Shown: positions 35,152 to 43,161, counted from the stretch's first letter. The stretch is DNA of 64,000 nt from CAYXSX01 sp964467925 (GCA_964467925.1 CAYXSX010000003.1:118478-182477); one strand, 5' to 3'. Translations and numbers: made by a program. Notes: generated by a model not told the origin, from the sequence alone.

Positions 35152-35688
35152 TTATACTGCTTCCAGAGTTGCTGCTACTTCTTCCAGAATGGCAGGTTGC
35201 CATTCTGTTTGGCCGTAGGGCGCGGCAAAGTCTGCAGCATGTAACATACTCAGGCGTATTTTACGTTCCCTATGGCCTTGCAAAGCAGGCTGTTCCATTG
35301 CCAGTGTACGATTGGCTCTTTTTTGAATATATTTTGCTAAATTATCAAAATGGATTCTGATAGAGGTAAGGTCGGGCAATTGGGGGTCGAAGGCTTTATT
35401 TTGAAGGTCATCTGTGATGATAACCCGCTGTCCAACACATTTTACAGCGCTATGGCTGCCAATCCAACCGCCTTTTTCTTTAAGCAGGGTGGCGTTTATA
35501 ATACCAATTTTATAAGCGTCAGCTAAAAGATAGCCTACTCTTTTGTAAAAAGCTTCGACATCGTTTGCCAGGCTATCTTCAGATAGGCTTTTCCATGCGT
35601 GATTTTTAAGGTTTTCTCGGAATGTTGCGGTTTCTTGCAATAGAAAATACAAAGCTGATTTTGATACGGTTTTTCTCTTCTCGGTCAT
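35152..35688 (-). CDS. Hypothetical protein, 178 residues (orphan)
   Basis: No domain recognised. It is basic at the N-terminus (MTEKRKTVSKSALYFLLQET), helical up to about residue 65, and then has a beta-rich piece (GGWIGSHSAVKCVGQRVIITDD). No signal peptide or membrane segment. A/T-rich compared with pheS. It has its own promoter at 35719-35747 starting TTGACATA, shared with other orphans. Gene content gives no hint of function. Confidence 0.75.
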   Translation of the reverse strand: MTEKRKTVSKSALYFLLQETATFRENLKNHAWKSLSEDSLANDVEAFYKRVGYLLADAYKIGIINATLLKEKGGWIGSHSAVKCVGQRVIITDDLQNKAFDPQLPDLTSIRIHFDNLAKYIQKRANRTLAMEQPALQGHRERKIRLSMLHAADFAAPYGQTEWQPAILEEVAATLEAV

Positions 35689-35718
35689 TTTGAGTTCTTT
35701 CTTGAAATTGAAGACTAA

Positions 35719-35747
35719 GAGATAAACACAGATTTACATTATGTCAA
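35719..35747 (-). promoter_or_regulatory. Sigma70-like promoter of the 178-residue orphan, TTGACATA type
   Basis: On the minus strand TTGACA (35742-35747), a 17-base spacer and TATCTC (35719-35724). The -35 is extended to TTGACATA and overlaps the last codons of the upstream HAD gene. The same octamer precedes four other orphan genes. Confidence 0.5.
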
Positions 35748-36404
35748 TATTTTTTTGACCTCTGAGAGAGATTCTATAATTACGTCCGGCTCCGCCTTCC
35801 TCAGACGTGTTCGAGAGATACAGCCGTCCGTAATGCCGATAGAGCGCAGGCCGAGGCTGCGCGCAATTTCGGGTTCCTCCATCGTGTCGCCGATAATCAC
35901 CGTATCGGCGGGTTTATAGTTCCGCTTGATCATAAAATCCGACAGACGCTGGGCCTTTGAGGTGCTTTGCAAAATCGTTGTCCCGTCGCAATTATTGGCG
36001 CAGACATGATGAAAATAGTGACCGATTTTCAAGCGCTGCAGATGCGGGTTGATTTTGTGTGTGAGGTAGTTTGACAAAATGGTGACGGAATAACCCTCAC
36101 CCGTAAGCCAGTCCAGCAATTCCCGCGCGCCCGTTCGTGTGCGGGCGCGGGCGGCGAGGCGCTCATACGTGCTTTGAAACACTACATTCCCGCCGTCTTT
36201 ATCGCGCAGGACGGTATCGGCGCTCACTCCGTTCAGCGTGTAAAAATGAATGACAGGGAAGATGAAAGTTTCACGGAAGCGTGCAAGGCTGACCGCTTTA
36301 CCGCCGTAATATTCGAGGCAGGCATTGGAGGCCAGCCACGCCGCCTTTGTGTCGGCGATCAGGGTCGAGTTCCAGTCAAAGACGATGAGTTTGTGGCGGT
36401 TCAT
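35739..36404 (-). CDS. HAD-superfamily hydrolase
   Basis: 221 residues from ATG 36404 (MNRHKLIVFDWNSTLIADT); a GTG six codons earlier at 36422 is also possible, and neither has a clear ribosome site. Motif I is FDWNSTLIAD, in which the usual second Asp of DxD is Asn, motif II is TILSNYL, and motif IV is VIIGDTMEEPEIARSLG. Replacement of the second motif I Asp could lower phosphatase activity. A phosphoglycolate-phosphatase-like role is a guess. Its stop overlaps the promoter of the following orphan. Confidence 0.8.
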   Translation of the reverse strand: MNRHKLIVFDWNSTLIADTKAAWLASNACLEYYGGKAVSLARFRETFIFPVIHFYTLNGVSADTVLRDKDGGNVVFQSTYERLAARARTRTGARELLDWLTGEGYSVTILSNYLTHKINPHLQRLKIGHYFHHVCANNCDGTTILQSTSKAQRLSDFMIKRNYKPADTVIIGDTMEEPEIARSLGLRSIGITDGCISRTRLRKAEPDVIIESLSEVKKILT

Positions 36405-36446
36405 GGAAAGAAATTTAACCACGAATTCGTTTAAAAAGATATTGAG

Positions 36447-37331
36447 TTAGATGTTTAAAACACGAAGTTCTTGCAGTTTATTTTCAGCGAGTTTTTTGGC
36501 TGTTTCTACCGGGGTGCGGCAATGAGTTTCATCGTTAAAGAGAGTGAAAATATTCAGTCTTATGTCCGCAACGATTACGAGTTCTCTATCCGCATGGGCA
36601 TGAGATGTAATACGCAAATTTTTGAACCGTTGTCCTCCCTCAAGTTGAAAAGCAGAGGTGTCTGCAATTTCTAAAGAGACAGCTTGCCGTACAAGATGTG
36701 CGGCTTCCCCGAAACGAAGAAAAATAGGCAGGTAAAATTCAGCGGGTGCTTTGGCCGGAAAATCATGCTTTTCGGCTAAAAACTCTTCACAAGATTCTAC
36801 GAAGGCGTCGCATAGTCTTATTTTGGATTGTTTTTCTATGATACCTTCAGGATCATAAAGCCTAGCGTATTCAAATGTCTCATCAGGCTTATATCTGTCG
36901 CGCTCCGGACAAAGAAGAACATCGGCGTGAGATCTGACGTGCTGAATGGCGGCTCTGAAATGAGGAACGGGCCGCAAGTTTCTTGTATCGGAGGGTGAAC
37001 TTATGCTTGGGCTCAGCGTCCGGCCGTTTTTCCAGACTGTGATCTTCCCGTTTTCCCCGACAAAGAGACCACGGTCTTTCATAAAAGCCTTACTGGCAAC
37101 GTGAAGGGTGTCGGCTTTATTGATAATACCGGTGACATCCTCGTAAAGCTGGAGCAAAGCCGCTTCTACGGTTTCTTCATCGTGCCAGTCTTTATCCGCT
37201 TCTTTTAGCCGTGCCAGAAGAGCATCGCACCCGGCAATAATATCATTGACCTGCTCGACGCTTACCATTTCCGGTTTTCTGGCCAGCAGGGTTACAAGCT
37301 TTTGCCGCTCTGTCGTAATATCCATAGTCAT
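36447..37331 (-). CDS. Hypothetical protein, 294 residues (orphan)
   Basis: Start at 37331 (MTMDITTERQKLV) chosen because a GGGG lies 8 bases upstream; a longer frame to 37367 would cover the promoter-like TACGTA. No domain recognised. A charged helical first third is followed by a mixed region with FVESCEEFLAEKHDF and YLPIFLRFGEAAHLV. No signal peptide. It is visibly A/T-rich. A TTGACG...TACGTA pair at 37357-37385 with 17-base spacing could drive it. Confidence 0.75.
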   Translation of the reverse strand: MTMDITTERQKLVTLLARKPEMVSVEQVNDIIAGCDALLARLKEADKDWHDEETVEAALLQLYEDVTGIINKADTLHVASKAFMKDRGLFVGENGKITVWKNGRTLSPSISSPSDTRNLRPVPHFRAAIQHVRSHADVLLCPERDRYKPDETFEYARLYDPEGIIEKQSKIRLCDAFVESCEEFLAEKHDFPAKAPAEFYLPIFLRFGEAAHLVRQAVSLEIADTSAFQLEGGQRFKNLRITSHAHADRELVIVADIRLNIFTLFNDETHCRTPVETAKKLAENKLQELRVLNI

Positions 37332-37356
37332 TTTACGTTGCCCCGATAATAAACAA

Positions 37357-37385
37357 TACGTAAACAATGTGGTGTTTTACGTCAA
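37357..37385 (-). promoter_or_regulatory. Possible promoter of the 294-residue orphan
   Basis: Minus-strand TTGACG (37380-37385), 17-base spacer, TACGTA (37357-37362). The -10 match is weak. It overlaps the end of the hairpin at 37387-37416 only at its edge. Confidence 0.35.
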
Positions 37386-37386
37386 T

Positions 37387-37416
37387 AAAAAACGGCCCTG
37401 ATAATGAGGGCCGTTT
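37387..37416 (-). terminator. Rho-independent terminator, best on the minus strand
   Basis: Stem AAAACGGCCCT / AGGGCCGTTTT with loop GATAATG. On the minus strand it is followed by TTATTG after a six-T run, a good terminator; on the plus strand the tail is weaker. It would stop minus-strand reading coming from 37550-37745, supporting a transcribed element there. Confidence 0.8.
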
Positions 37417-37425
37417 TGGAATAAT

Positions 37426-37505
37426 TGTCATCCTGAGCGTTAGCGAAGGATCTCCTTAACAAGCTTTGAGATCCTTCAGTCGGCTACGCCTCCTTCAGGA
37501 TGACA
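37426..37505. repeat. Palindromic intergenic repeat, class C copy 2
   Basis: Begins TGTCATCCTGAGCG and ends CTTCAGGATGACA, with inner AAGGATCTC / GAGATCCTT. Shortest complete class C copy. Confidence 0.85.
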
Positions 37506-37544
37506 CATGAGATATTACTCCGCCTTTTATTATTTGATATGCCA

Positions 37545-37712
37545 CAGGCTTAAAATACAAACGGGCTGCCCAGCCAGCCTTCTTCGAGGGGGTTTCTTCT
37601 CTTCGGGCTTGCCTGATGGCGCACACGTGACCCCCTGGAGGCGAGAAATGGCTGGGTTTCAGAGCTTATTGTTAGAAGAGAGGCAGGCCTCTCCAAAGCC
37701 GAAGCAGCTCCT
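37545..37712. ncRNA. Candidate structured RNA between rplT and the class C repeat
   Basis: No convincing gene lies here. The sequence folds as a long interrupted hairpin: CCCAGCCA (37569-37576) pairs with TGGCTGGG (37649-37656), GCC with GGC, and AGGGGGT (37587-37593) with ACCCCCT (37630-37636). A local hairpin GAGAGGC / GCCTCTC follows at 37677-37692. Terminators flank it at 37387-37416 and 37713-37743. The bubble-interrupted rod is reminiscent of 6S RNA, but no conserved 6S, SRP or RNase P motif was recognised, so identity and strand are open. Confidence 0.3.
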
Positions 37713-37743
37713 CCAAGAAAAGCGGCCACAACAAATGTGGCCG
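37713..37743 (-). terminator. Rho-independent terminator after rplT
   Basis: Stem CGGCCAC / GTGGCCG with a 7-base loop at 37723-37743; on the minus strand it is followed by CTTTTCTT. It is 32 bases past the rplT stop and ends the rpmI-rplT transcript. Confidence 0.75.
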
Positions 37744-37775
37744 TTAATATGTTTTCATGCGAGATCATAGCTCGT

Positions 37776-38141
37776 TTACGCCGCTTTTTTCAGCGCCGCT
37801 TCGGCCTGCTTGGCAATCGCCTCGAAGCCTTTTTCGTCATGAATCGCGATGTCGGACAGGACTTTGCGGTCAAGTTCGATACCAGCCAGTTTCAGGCCGT
37901 TCATCAGCGTCGAATATTTCATGCCGTGAATGCGGGCCGCAGCGTTAATACGCTGGATCCACAGGGCGCGAAAGTTGCGTTTCTTGGCGCGGCGGTCGCG
38001 GTAAGCGTACTGGCCGGCCTTTTCAACCGCCTGAACGGCAGTGCGGAAACAGCTTTTCCGGCGACCGTAGTAACCCTTGGCGGCCTTGATAACTTTGGTG
38101 TGTCTTGCGTGGGCGCGTGGGCCCCCTTTGGTGCGTGCCAT
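37776..38141 (-). CDS. rplT: 50S ribosomal protein L20
   Basis: 121 residues. Binds 23S rRNA early in 50S assembly and, in many bacteria, represses its own operon. The N-terminus ARTKGGPRAHARHTKVIKAAKG and RDRRAKKRNFRALWIQRINAAAR are the L20 signature. rpmI lies just upstream, with two bases between the genes, as usual. infC, which normally begins the infC-rpmI-rplT operon, is not present here, so autoregulation must act on the rpmI leader if at all. Confidence 0.97.
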   Translation of the reverse strand: MARTKGGPRAHARHTKVIKAAKGYYGRRKSCFRTAVQAVEKAGQYAYRDRRAKKRNFRALWIQRINAAARIHGMKYSTLMNGLKLAGIELDRKVLSDIAIHDEKGFEAIAKQAEAALKKAA

Positions 38142-38143
38142 GG

Positions 38144-38389
38144 TTATTTCCCTCCTTCAACGGGCTTGGGAGCCGTGTTCGTCGTTTTACGCTGATAGGG
38201 CAGGAAATTGCGCAGGATAATGCGCGCATCCATCGCCGTCAGGATGTGCTGACCGCGCGCCTTGCGCTTCATGGATTTTGGTTTATTCATTTGCATGTGG
38301 CGCATGTAAGCCTGTTTGGCTTTCACTTTGCCGGAGGCGGTAACCCGGAATCTCTTCTTGGCACCTGACTTGGTTTTCATTTTCGGCAT
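38144..38389 (-). CDS. rpmI: 50S ribosomal protein L35
   Basis: 81 residues, longer than the usual 64-67. The L35 core is MPKMKTKSGAKKRFRVTASG followed by KVKAKQAYMRH, and the conserved end LRNFLPY is present. About fifteen extra residues (QRKTTNTAPKPVEGGK) form a basic and Pro-rich C-terminal tail. A good AGGAG ribosome site lies about 5 bases before the ATG. The leader contains a 15-bp inverted repeat at 38411-38492. Confidence 0.95.
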   Translation of the reverse strand: MPKMKTKSGAKKRFRVTASGKVKAKQAYMRHMQMNKPKSMKRKARGQHILTAMDARIILRNFLPYQRKTTNTAPKPVEGGK

Positions 38390-38410
38390 TTTACTCTCCT
38401 TTGTCTTTGT

Positions 38411-38492
38411 AATTTAGCTTTTCACTGCGTTGCTTCGTTGCTCACGTATGTCATATACGCTACGCTCCTTGCGCCTTGTGAAAAGCTAAATT
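38411..38492. repeat. Long inverted repeat in the rpmI leader
   Basis: Arms AATTTAGCTTTTCAC (38411-38425) and GTGAAAAGCTAAATT (38478-38492) are perfect complements. Flanking TTTGTC / GACAAAG extend them imperfectly, and CGTAT / ATACG forms an inner hairpin. It could be a regulatory hairpin of the L35-L20 mRNA or another dispersed palindromic element. The rest of the gap up to 38767 shows no gene. Confidence 0.75.
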
Positions 38493-38767
38493 CCTTTGAC
38501 AAAGAAGCGTAAAAAATACGCTGGGGGTCAAAGAAACGGCCTTTCACAAATGCAATGAAAGCGATGATCGAGGCAGCCGTTTTCGCCAGATCATCTGTTA
38601 ATGGCGCGGTTATACACGCCGAAAGGGCGGGAATGCAAGTAAAATCTACCCCCAATTGGTGTTGTTTTTCGGGCAGAGAGCAGTGGGAATTCGTCATAAG
38701 AGGCTTGCCGTTTTAAGGGGCTTGTTAGATCATTGTCACAGGCACAGAACCTTAGTGGGGGCATGAG

Positions 38768-39580
38768 ATGAAACAGGGCGGTTTTAAGGGCAAATTGACG
38801 GCGTTTATAGAACACCGTTATTTCAGAAATTTTATCACGGCTGTGATCCTTGCAAACGCCGTTGTGCTGGGGCTTGAGACCGACCGCGAACTTGTAAAAC
38901 AATACGGATCGATTCTGCATGTTTTGGACTCTATAGCTCTTTCGATTTTCGTGATCGAGATTGCGTTGAAACTTCTGGCCTACCGCTTGCGGTTTTTCCG
39001 TGACGGCTGGAATTTATTCGACTTTACCATCGTGGGTGTTTCCCTTATCCCTGCCGTGGGGCCGCTGTCGGTCCTGCGGGCCTTGCGGATTTTGCGGGTG
39101 CTGCGCCTTGTCTCGGTCGTGCCGCAGATGCGCCGTGTGATTTCCGCAATGCTAAGCGCCATTCCCGGCATGGCTTCGGTAATGGCGATTTTGTTGATCA
39201 TTTTTTATGTTTGTGCGGTGTTGGCAACCAAGTTGTTCTATAACATTCCCGATCCCGATGTCGCGGAACGGTTTCACTCCATCGGTGCCTCTATGTACAC
39301 GCTCTTCCAGATCATGACGCTGGAGGGCTGGTCGGCAGAGGTGGTGCAGCCGGTGATGGAATACCATCCTCATGCGTGGATATTCTTTATTCCCTTCATC
39401 ATCATTACCAGTTTTGCGGTGCTGAATTTGTTTATCGGGATTATCGTGGATGCAATGAATGTCATTCACGAGCGAGAATATAACGGGCCCGAGCGTCGCC
39501 AGTCCGCTATCGACATGCTGGCCGAGGTCAAGGCGCTGCGTAAGGAGTTGGCCGCGATCAGGAAAGACCTGAGGCGTTAA
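38768..39580 (+). CDS. Voltage-gated cation channel, bacterial NaChBac/Cav-like
   Basis: 270 residues, the size of homotetrameric one-domain channels. S1-S3 occupy about 18-95; S4 (about 100-125) is LRALRILRVLRLVSVVPQMRR with Arg at every third position, so voltage sensing is expected. S5, pore and S6 follow. The selectivity filter TLEGWSA is at 184-190. Most bacterial sodium channels have TLESWSM-like filters; a Gly at the fourth place is a feature of the native calcium channel CavMr (TLEGWVD) as I recall. The cytoplasmic tail ends in a charged coiled coil (AEVKALRKELAAIRKDLRR). A Na+ versus Ca2+ preference cannot be decided from sequence. Confidence 0.93.
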   Translation: MKQGGFKGKLTAFIEHRYFRNFITAVILANAVVLGLETDRELVKQYGSILHVLDSIALSIFVIEIALKLLAYRLRFFRDGWNLFDFTIVGVSLIPAVGPLSVLRALRILRVLRLVSVVPQMRRVISAMLSAIPGMASVMAILLIIFYVCAVLATKLFYNIPDPDVAERFHSIGASMYTLFQIMTLEGWSAEVVQPVMEYHPHAWIFFIPFIIITSFAVLNLFIGIIVDAMNVIHEREYNGPERRQSAIDMLAEVKALRKELAAIRKDLRR

Positions 39581-40502
39581 GGGCAGCCTTTTTCTTGAGA
39601 AGATTTTCGCGGTAGATAATAAACAAATTGCTGGCGATGATGATGGTTGCGCCCAGCAATACACGAAGCTCCGGTGCCTTATCCCAAATGAAAAAATCAA
39701 ACATTACTGCCCAGATGATGATCGTGTAATTGGTGGGCGTAATGACCGCCGCCGGGGCAAGGCGGTAGCTCTGGGTTTTGGCGATCAATGAAAAAGTGCC
39801 GAAAAACCCGAGCCCTATCGAGAAAAGCAAGACCGTGCTAGTCCATGAGATGTTTGGGATATGGCTGTCGGTTAAAGGTGAAAACACCAGCGCGCCCGTT
39901 ATAACCATCCCGAAGGTTAGGAAATAAAAGACCGTGCGCCCTGCGTTTTCGGTATCGCCCAGCCAGCGCAAACAGATAGCCACAGTGGCGTTAAAAAACC
40001 CCGTGGCAAGGCCGATGGCCATGGACGAAAGCGGTAAATCGCCCGTAGGCCCGCCCGCAACGATCAGAATGCCGGAAAACCCCACAATCACGGCGGCAAT
40101 TCTGTGCCAGCCTACTTTTTCGCCTAAGATGGGATAAGAAAGCAGCACCACGAAAAGCGGCTGGGTGAAAAGGAACAGCGTTGCCTGTGACATGGGCATA
40201 AGCTGGAATGTCCAGAAGCCGAAGGTCAGCCCCGCCGTGCCGCATAGCGCCCTTACGATATGGCCCAAGGGGCGTTTGGTTTTCAGATCCCGGAAGCCCG
40301 ATATAAACGGCATGAGGCACAGGAGGATCACGAGTGAAACAACATTGCGCGTAAAGGTCACATCCATCGCGCCCATATAGGGGCCGAGCAGTTTGGCGAA
40401 TAAATTCATAGCTGCGATACAGCTTGCGGCAAAAATGCTTAACGCCATGCCCTTGAGGGCGTTTTGCGTCAGAGCATGTTCGGTGGATCTTTTCCGGCCC
40501 AT
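39558..40502 (-). CDS. EamA/DMT-family transporter (first of two)
   Basis: 314 residues, ten predicted transmembrane helices in two EamA halves; the internal repeat is visible as LFAKLLGPYMGAMDVTFTRN in the first half and FFGTFSLIAKTQSYRLAPAA in the second. The family exports or imports amino acids, nucleotides or drugs; no substrate is evident. Its stop end overlaps the 3' end of the channel gene by 23 bases, convergent. Four bases separate it from the next DMT gene, so the pair is an operon and probably a duplication. Confidence 0.9.
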   Translation of the reverse strand: MGRKRSTEHALTQNALKGMALSIFAASCIAAMNLFAKLLGPYMGAMDVTFTRNVVSLVILLCLMPFISGFRDLKTKRPLGHIVRALCGTAGLTFGFWTFQLMPMSQATLFLFTQPLFVVLLSYPILGEKVGWHRIAAVIVGFSGILIVAGGPTGDLPLSSMAIGLATGFFNATVAICLRWLGDTENAGRTVFYFLTFGMVITGALVFSPLTDSHIPNISWTSTVLLFSIGLGFFGTFSLIAKTQSYRLAPAAVITPTNYTIIIWAVMFDFFIWDKAPELRVLLGATIIIASNLFIIYRENLLKKKAALNASGLS

Positions 40503-40506
40503 CTTC

Positions 40507-41481
40507 CTACAGCTTCGCTTGTATGGTCGCGTCGGTGATCTTGCGTTTACGGCTTTCGCGGTAAAGGATGAAGATGTTGGAGGAAATCACAATGGCCCCG
40601 CCAATGAGAATTGTATGCGTTGGCCAGTCGTTCCAGATCATCCACCCGAACAGAGTGGCCCAGATAATTCCGCTGTAATTGAATACGGTCACCACGGCGG
40701 CCTGTGCGTATTTAAACGCGATGGAGAGCAGGAATTGCGCCAGCGCACCGCTTAGCCCGACTGCAAATAAAAGCGGAATTTCATGTAAGGTCGGCGGCTT
40801 GGCGACGAAAGGAAGGGCGAGCGCGGAAACGATTGTGCCGATGGTGACAAAATAAAACGTTACAGTTTCCGGTTTTTCGGTTTTACCCAGCGCGCGTAAA
40901 ATGGTCTGCAGTGTGGCGTGCATAAACGCCGCGCTGAGCGCCAGCGTTACGCCCATTGTATTGACGTCTCCTGTTGGGCGCAGCATCACAAGTACACCGA
41001 TAAATCCCACAAGAACCGCTCCCCAACGATATGGGCCTACTTTTTCCTTCAGGAAAATCACCCCTAAAATCGGAATAAACAAAGAGGCGGTAAACAGGAA
41101 GGCGGTCGTATCGGCCATGGGCATGCTGGCAAACGCCGCAAAGGTTGTGGCAAGGCTGATTGTGCCGATTACAGATCGCACGCCGATGCCGACGGGGTTG
41201 GCGTTGATCTTGAGAATATCCGTACGCCCGAAAACGAAAATCCAGATCAGAAAAGGCAACGTGGCGATCAGGTTCCGGTAAAAAGCGATCTCGATGACAT
41301 GATGGCTTTCGGACAAAATTTTGGCGAACACATTCATCACCGCCATCATAAAAAATGCGCAAATCGCCGCGCTCATGCCGACAAGCGGCCTGTCTTCATG
41401 GACGGGGGCAGGGGCTTTGGTTTTTGTTTTTGTTTTTGTTTTCTTTGATGGGGCTTTCTTCGCGCTCATGCGCGCGATCAT
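40507..41481 (-). CDS. EamA/DMT-family transporter (second of two)
   Basis: 324 residues, similar in layout and in many segments to the 39558 gene (for example FAKILSESHHVIEIAFYRN and its counterpart). The start at 41481 has AGG about four bases upstream; ATG 41469 would also fit. The N-terminus has a KTKTKTKTK run encoded by a short repeat of the unit AAAACA, an unusual basic tract that could vary in length by slippage. It is the first gene of the two-gene operon. Confidence 0.9.
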   Translation of the reverse strand: MIARMSAKKAPSKKTKTKTKTKAPAPVHEDRPLVGMSAAICAFFMMAVMNVFAKILSESHHVIEIAFYRNLIATLPFLIWIFVFGRTDILKINANPVGIGVRSVIGTISLATTFAAFASMPMADTTAFLFTASLFIPILGVIFLKEKVGPYRWGAVLVGFIGVLVMLRPTGDVNTMGVTLALSAAFMHATLQTILRALGKTEKPETVTFYFVTIGTIVSALALPFVAKPPTLHEIPLLFAVGLSGALAQFLLSIAFKYAQAAVVTVFNYSGIIWATLFGWMIWNDWPTHTILIGGAIVISSNIFILYRESRKRKITDATIQAKL

Positions 41482-41509
41482 ACGCCTGCGGATTTTAAAT
41501 TTCTACGGG

Positions 41510-42997
41510 TTATTTTGGGCTGGGAAGGTCTAAAGGTTGCGGCGGTGGAACTGGTCTGTTTATAGGCGCAATATTGCCTTCGTAATAATCAGTAATCGAT
41601 CCGCCCGATGCCAAATGCTTGGCGAAATCAGGGTTGTTTTCCAAGTCACTTTCAACTTGCAGGTAGTTGGCCCATTCCTCTAATTCGGCATCGCTGATAA
41701 AAAGCCAGAATGTTAGCTCTTTTAAAATATCTTCTGCTAAAGGATTGTCCGGTTCGCGCTGCAGATACAAAGCCGCCTCCCCTATAAGTTGAAGGCCCGT
41801 TTGTTCCTTGTCGGTAACGGGTTTAAAGGGTAAAGAATGTCCGTTTTGCAGTCTTGCCTGAGAATCCAATATTCGATCTGCTGCGGGAACAAGCTGCCTA
41901 TGATTTTCGATCCATATTTTAAGATCGTCGTGAAGTTTGAAAGCTGCCCTATATCCCGCTTGATCTTCTTCAGGAAGGCCGTCAAATTCGAACGAACCTT
42001 CTTTTATTCCTTTGTAATCCATGCTTGCGAAAGCTTCTATGAGCACTCTCTCTGCGGAGGTTTTCCCTTTTGCTTGCCAAACTGCATCGGAGCCCTGCGG
42101 GCTGCTTAAAAACTCGCCAGCCTTGTGTTTAACGACGGTCTCCAATATGACAGCTTGTGCCAGATCTCTTAAAACATGATCGGTGTTCAGGTTGCTTGCC
42201 TGGCTTCGTAATTCGTCGGCTTGTTGCAAGGTGGCTTTCCAATGCTTCATATAAAAGCTGGTCAGGTCGGTTGTTGGCTGTTGGTATTGTGAATGGAGAG
42301 TCCGTAAAGTAAGGCCGTTGTCATAGGCAAAATCTTTTCTCCAATCAAAAGGCATGAATAAATCATTGTAGGTTATTCGCTTTTCAAGGTCTTCAAGCGT
42401 ATCTCCATTATTAAGACGTAAGGCATAACGGCCAATATCCGCAAATTGTTCAACAGCTCTTTGACGTGCATCGGAACTAACTCTATCTGAAGAAGGATTT
42501 GTAATCTTTGTTTTTAGATGTTCATCCAAGCAATGAAAAATTTCATGGATGTTAACGCTTGCCGCGACTTCTATTGCATTGAAATCCAGATCTGGGTGGT
42601 TTTTATCAAGGCCCAGACCGCGGGCAATACAGACATAACGTCCATCGTCGGTCTCTATTATAGAAGCTCTGCCAGGAATTATGTCTGTAATCTCTCCTTT
42701 CTCATTTTTCAGTCCAATTCTTTTTACAACCTGTTCTAGCGGTAGATTGAGATTTGCGGCAACACGCTGTATTTCCTCATCTGGGTCAGCACTGAAGTCA
42801 ACAAGTTCCAGCACGCCCTGCAGTTCAGGCATTTCATTGTAAAGTGATTGGGTTAGTTCTTGGTGCATACGGCGATAGCCTTCGATGCCCTGATACTGAT
42901 CCTGCGCGGCCTTAATGGCCTCGGGCGAAAGCGCGCCTTTCTTCTGGGCGAATGCTTCGCCCAGTTCCGGTGCCTTTAAATCCCATATATCGGCCAT
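41510..42997 (-). CDS. Orphan protein with zinc-metallopeptidase HExxH motif
   Basis: 495 residues, no signal peptide or membrane segment. Residues 151-155 are HEIFH in the context VNIHEIFHCLDEH, a fit to HExxH zincins with flanking hydrophobics. Glu183 in AVEQFADIGRYAL, 28 residues later, could be the third zinc ligand in a gluzincin arrangement. The C-terminus is Pro-rich (RPVPPPQPLDLPSP). No family was recognised beyond the motif. The gene is A/T-rich relative to its neighbours and stands alone between the DMT pair and ilvC. A secreted or host-directed protease is possible but unsupported by any export signal. Confidence 0.8.
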   Translation of the reverse strand: MADIWDLKAPELGEAFAQKKGALSPEAIKAAQDQYQGIEGYRRMHQELTQSLYNEMPELQGVLELVDFSADPDEEIQRVAANLNLPLEQVVKRIGLKNEKGEITDIIPGRASIIETDDGRYVCIARGLGLDKNHPDLDFNAIEVAASVNIHEIFHCLDEHLKTKITNPSSDRVSSDARQRAVEQFADIGRYALRLNNGDTLEDLEKRITYNDLFMPFDWRKDFAYDNGLTLRTLHSQYQQPTTDLTSFYMKHWKATLQQADELRSQASNLNTDHVLRDLAQAVILETVVKHKAGEFLSSPQGSDAVWQAKGKTSAERVLIEAFASMDYKGIKEGSFEFDGLPEEDQAGYRAAFKLHDDLKIWIENHRQLVPAADRILDSQARLQNGHSLPFKPVTDKEQTGLQLIGEAALYLQREPDNPLAEDILKELTFWLFISDAELEEWANYLQVESDLENNPDFAKHLASGGSITDYYEGNIAPINRPVPPPQPLDLPSPK

Positions 42998-43078
42998 AGC
43001 CCCTCGTCCTTAAAACGCGTTTAAGTTGCTCTAATTATGCGTTTTTTGGGTTAAAGAGAGGTAAAGATGGCGGGCATT

Positions 43079-43117
43079 AAAAAAGCCCCTGAAAACCATG
43101 CGGCTTAAAGGGGCTTT
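43079..43117 (-). terminator. Rho-independent terminator after ilvC
   Basis: Stem AAGCCCCT / AGGGGCTT, perfect pairing, with a loop containing a smaller hairpin. On the minus strand the stem is followed by a TTTTT run. It lies 85 bases past the ilvC stop. Confidence 0.85.
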
Positions 43118-43120
43118 TAA

Positions 43121-43161
43121 AAAGGATTTGAAGGAGATCCTTCGCTATCGCTCAGGATGAC
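43121..43161. repeat. Class C palindromic repeat, 3' half only
   Basis: Carries GGAGATCCTTCGCTATCGC and TCAGGATGACG but lacks the left TGTCATCCTGA end. It follows directly on the terminator hairpin, as if the left arm had been lost or replaced. Confidence 0.7.

Noticed and set aside
37545..37712. Assignment of the structured region as 6S, SRP or RNase P RNA
   Set aside because: None of the conserved core motifs of these RNAs could be recognised on either strand.
37550..37768. Minus-strand 72-codon frame with a signal-peptide-like start
   Set aside because: It overlaps the rplT terminator and the structured region, and the hydrophobic start is probably chance.
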